Assembly: GCF_000378745.1 (NCBI RefSeq)
Contig: NZ_KB905268.1
Location: forward strand, 62,001-126,000
DNA: 64,000 bases
DNA from: Prevotella amnii DSM 23384 = JCM 14753
GTDB taxonomy: Bacteria; Bacteroidota; Bacteroidia; Bacteroidales; Bacteroidaceae
Direction: 5' to 3'
A model generated the notes under the pieces. It made no database searches. It saw nothing but the letters and a program-made list of their open reading frames with translations, and was not told the origin of the DNA. Below are positions 61,873 through 64,000 of this stretch, piece after piece. Each line of letters opens with the position of its first letter. Position 1 is the first letter of the stretch. Position numbers and translations under genes: made by a program.

Positions 61873-62919
61873 TTAAAACCAGTATGTACCAGCCTCTGGG
61901 TTAGTATCACCTTTTAGTTGGTAATATAAGTTTTCTATTATTTCTTTGTAACTAAGCCCAAGATTGTTTTGTATAGTTTTTATTAATCGCTGCGTCTTTG
62001 GCTCTAAAGTTTCTATTTTGGGTAAAGATCCGTCTTCGCCCATTTCCACATCTCCAGAATATTCTTCTCCCCAACAAGCATAAACCATCACAGGTATATA
62101 GAAAGTAGGGTACCACAAGTTATCTTCTTCCTGCTCTTTCGTTGGAGTCCATGATGCTACCTGCCTATAGTTATGTGTGTGTTCGTTTAGATGGTCGTTA
62201 GTAATAAAGTCTACTTTCTTGTAAGTTATATGCTTTTTTCCTTTCGCTTCCATCAGCTTAACGGCAAGGTTGAAGGTTTGTCGGCTATATCCAAAGGTCA
62301 TATATCCCTTAAATCCCATTGGGTTTTTTAGTCCGTTATATTCTGCCTTATCATCGTGCATGGTCTTCCCAAACGGTGTAGGATCAATATAATCATAGCG
62401 AAAGAAGTCGTTATTATTAGGATTATCTATATTTTTATCAAAATCGTTTAAAGGTTTTACATCTTCTGGTACAAAGAAGTGTTGTAACTTGTCTTCTTTC
62501 CCGTTAGCAACCATTTCTGCTGTAATATCTTTTCCATTAGCATCAAAATAGTGTATATCTAAAGCATAAGCCCTTGCACCCTCAGTGTTAAAATAACTGT
62601 TAGAGCTAAAGGCATAAAGATATTTTGGATTGTTTTTATCGGCTACCCACTGGTTGTTTTCTAATCTAAACTTAAAAGTAGGCTTTGGCGTTATAAACGT
62701 AGTGCCTGCCATTCTGGCGTTTTCATGAAAACCTGTATAACCATGTAGATGCCCGTAAACTATCTTAACCTCTACGCTTGCAGGTATAGGTCCTGAGAGG
62801 TGCTGTCCTTCTGTCTTCTTGCTATTATCTACAGGCATTTCGCTGCTGCATGCTATAAACGATACCACTATAAGGACTACGATGGTAAGGGAGAGTAATA
62901 TGTTAAAAGTTTTTTTCAT
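61873..62919 (-). CDS. Lipoprotein of a TonB-receptor locus (larger of a related pair)
   Basis: 348 residues. Lipoprotein signal with lipobox SFIAC (Cys ~24). The mature domain shares order and wording with the upstream neighbour: ALDIHYFDANGKDI, KLQHFF, FRYDYIDP, KNPMGFKGYMTFGYSRQTFNLAVKLMEAKG, and FYIPVMVYACW. It has extra N-terminal His-rich segments (YGHLHGYTGFHENARMAG, EHTHNYRQ) and a C-terminal helical piece (LIKTIQNNLGLSYKEIIENLYYQL). The many His suggest metal or haem binding, which is inference. Third gene of TonB receptor - lipoprotein - lipoprotein on the minus strand. Confidence 0.75.
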   Translation of the reverse strand: MKKTFNILLSLTIVVLIVVSFIACSSEMPVDNSKKTEGQHLSGPIPASVEVKIVYGHLHGYTGFHENARMAGTTFITPKPTFKFRLENNQWVADKNNPKYLYAFSSNSYFNTEGARAYALDIHYFDANGKDITAEMVANGKEDKLQHFFVPEDVKPLNDFDKNIDNPNNNDFFRYDYIDPTPFGKTMHDDKAEYNGLKNPMGFKGYMTFGYSRQTFNLAVKLMEAKGKKHITYKKVDFITNDHLNEHTHNYRQVASWTPTKEQEEDNLWYPTFYIPVMVYACWGEEYSGDVEMGEDGSLPKIETLEPKTQRLIKTIQNNLGLSYKEIIENLYYQLKGDTNPEAGTYWF

Positions 62920-62949
62920 TGTTGATATGTTTTTAATTGTTATTTTTCT

Positions 62950-63711
62950 TTACTTAATCTCTATAGGTAATATAGCCTGAAAGTCCCACAGGGCGTTAGT
63001 AATCTGACCATTTGAGGGGATATAAAAATCGGACGCTTTATGGTTTTTATCAAATTTGCTCATATTTCCAGAGTGCATTAAAGATATTTTTAAATCAAAT
63101 TTCCTTCCTGCTTCCTTAAAGATAACAAATCCTTTAAATCCCATTGGGTTTTCTTTTCCTATAAATTTTCCTTTGTAATCATCTGCATAGACATAATCGA
63201 AAGGCAGCTTGCTTTTATCATTTTCACGAATAGAGATATTATTTTTATCTGTTTTAAATAGTTGAAAGAAATGTTGATGTATTTTATCTTGGTCGTTTTC
63301 AAAGAACTGATCGTTCATAAGCTGATGGTCTTTATTATAATAATCTATCTTTAACATGTATACCGTCCTTGAATCTTTAGTGTTGTTTTTTACTACAAAC
63401 TTATCACTACCCTTAGAAGTATCTATATGAAACCCCTGACTTTTCTTATCATGATTATTATCTACTGTATAATAGATAACCTGCGTATTGTTAGTAAGTA
63501 TTACATCTTCTGGCAGGAGATTAGCAGAAAAGCTCTTCCCCTCTTTGAGCTTACCTTCTATGAGTGTAAACACAGAAGAGAAAGGATCTTCATGATGCTT
63601 GTTATTAATTTCGTTTTCAGGCTGAGCAGGATCGCTGCTACAACTTGCTATCATTATGCTACTTAATATGAGTAAGCTACTCAGTAATGTTGTAAATGTT
63701 AATCTTTTCAT
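62950..63711 (-). CDS. Lipoprotein of a TonB-receptor locus (smaller of a related pair)
   Basis: 253 residues. Lipoprotein signal with lipobox MIASC (Cys ~24). Shares with the 61873-62919 product the blocks MLKIDYYNKDHQL, KIHQHFF, PFDYVYADD, KENPMGFKGFVIFKEAGRKFDLKISLMHSG and a final beta-strand pair, so the two are paralogues of one unrecognised lipoprotein family. It starts 27 bases after the TonB-receptor stop and ends 30 bases before the larger paralogue. Likely surface-exposed ligand capture for the receptor. Confidence 0.76.
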   Translation of the reverse strand: MKRLTFTTLLSSLLILSSIMIASCSSDPAQPENEINNKHHEDPFSSVFTLIEGKLKEGKSFSANLLPEDVILTNNTQVIYYTVDNNHDKKSQGFHIDTSKGSDKFVVKNNTKDSRTVYMLKIDYYNKDHQLMNDQFFENDQDKIHQHFFQLFKTDKNNISIRENDKSKLPFDYVYADDYKGKFIGKENPMGFKGFVIFKEAGRKFDLKISLMHSGNMSKFDKNHKASDFYIPSNGQITNALWDFQAILPIEIK

Positions 63712-63738
63712 TGTTTATAAAAGTATTAATAGTTATTA

Positions 63739-64000
63739 TTAAAATTTCCAGCCCATTGTTATACTGATGTTTCTTCCGAGATCGTGCGAATAATAACGTG
63801 CTCGGTTAGTATATTCTTTATACTCTTTATTAAAGACATTCTCGCCTATTACGCTAAGAGATAAAGTGTTATGAGCATCTATAGTCCATGACACTCCAGC
63901 TTCAAAACCAAAAAGATTATATGCCTCAGGAGCTGTGTTTATGAGGTCGGTACTTGGGTCGAACCTATACTGCCGTGCTACAAAGTTGTGGTTAAGAGCT
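63739..64000 (-). CDS. TonB-dependent receptor, C-terminal end (cut by window edge)
   Basis: The last 86 residues of a TonB-dependent outer-membrane receptor read in from the window edge: ALNHNFVARQYRFDPST, NLFGFEAGVSWTI, LSLSVIGENVFNKEY, YYSHDLGRNISITMGWKF then stop. ENVFNKEY and the terminal aromatic residue are typical of the last barrel strands. Two related lipoproteins follow at once, a layout seen for nutrient, metal or haem uptake. The substrate cannot be read from this fragment. Confidence 0.88.
   Translation of the reverse strand, partial: ALNHNFVARQYRFDPSTDLINTAPEAYNLFGFEAGVSWTIDAHNTLSLSVIGENVFNKEYKEYTNRARYYSHDLGRNISITMGWKF

Overview
The window is chromosomal DNA of a low-G+C member of the Bacteroidales, most likely Prevotellaceae. 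The evidence is the Bacteroidetes promoter element TAnnTTTG upstream of many genes, lipoproteins with families found mainly in this order (DUF4270-like, BT_3928-like, OB-fold lipoproteins), an UpxY-type NusG paralogue, OprO/P-type porins, a TonB-dependent receptor, a bifunctional RibBA, and the neighbourhood DUF1599 / BT_3928 / tpiA / SPOR / folE. I cannot name the species. There is no rRNA, CRISPR array, insertion sequence or prophage. One tRNA gene (Phe) is present.

Layout. 1-1064: the C-terminal catalytic part of a dipeptidyl-peptidase IV. 1178-5565 (minus): a compact five-gene unit of dsbD, a small secreted protein, an HPr-kinase-like ATPase, an S26B-type Ser/His peptidase and a PqqD/RRE protein; this combination resembles peptide-modification loci but has no visible precursor or modifying enzyme. 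5806-8250: pyrH, birA, yraN and divergent tadA. 8274-10472 (minus): trpC-like, trpF-like and an UpxY-like gene; the TrpC-like protein has lost most catalytic residues of indole-glycerol-phosphate synthase. 10746-16516: rpe, a lipoprotein, an MBOAT/SGNH pair for surface O-acylation, exoA and a lipoprotein. 16549-20804: folE, SPOR, tpiA, a DoxX/MauE-like protein and DUF1599. 21052-29851: clpC, a 43-residue protein, a DUF4270-like lipoprotein, a half-length glycogen synthase divergent from panC-panD, and an mmdA / small subunit / biotin-carrier operon.

30595-44867: two lone genes, lutABC for lactate oxidation, enolase, tRNA-Phe, an EamA transporter, thiL (with two substituted metal-ligand positions), pnp overlapping lpxK by about 125 bases, sppA, a coiled-coil lipoprotein and rsmI. 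45054-48565: tdk, an AI-2E family transporter, a small membrane protein and a sugar-kinase/RapZ fusion. 48795-55595 (minus): a glycerophosphodiester locus (glpT, glpQ, two porins, a secreted propeller-like protein). 56337-59475: ribBA and an LptF/LptG permease. 59759-61723: a GH84 hexosaminidase. 61873-64000: two related lipoproteins behind a TonB receptor that runs off the window.

Beyond the genes, three intergenic regions (near 12.4, 30.2 and 56.1 kb) each carry three AT-rich, near-palindromic 17-bp units repeated with an exact 22-bp period, and 12144-12220 looks like an independent ~75-nt small RNA with its own promoter, two hairpins and a terminator. Several genes (trpC, tadA, rsmI) have promoters so close to their start codons that leaderless mRNAs are expected.
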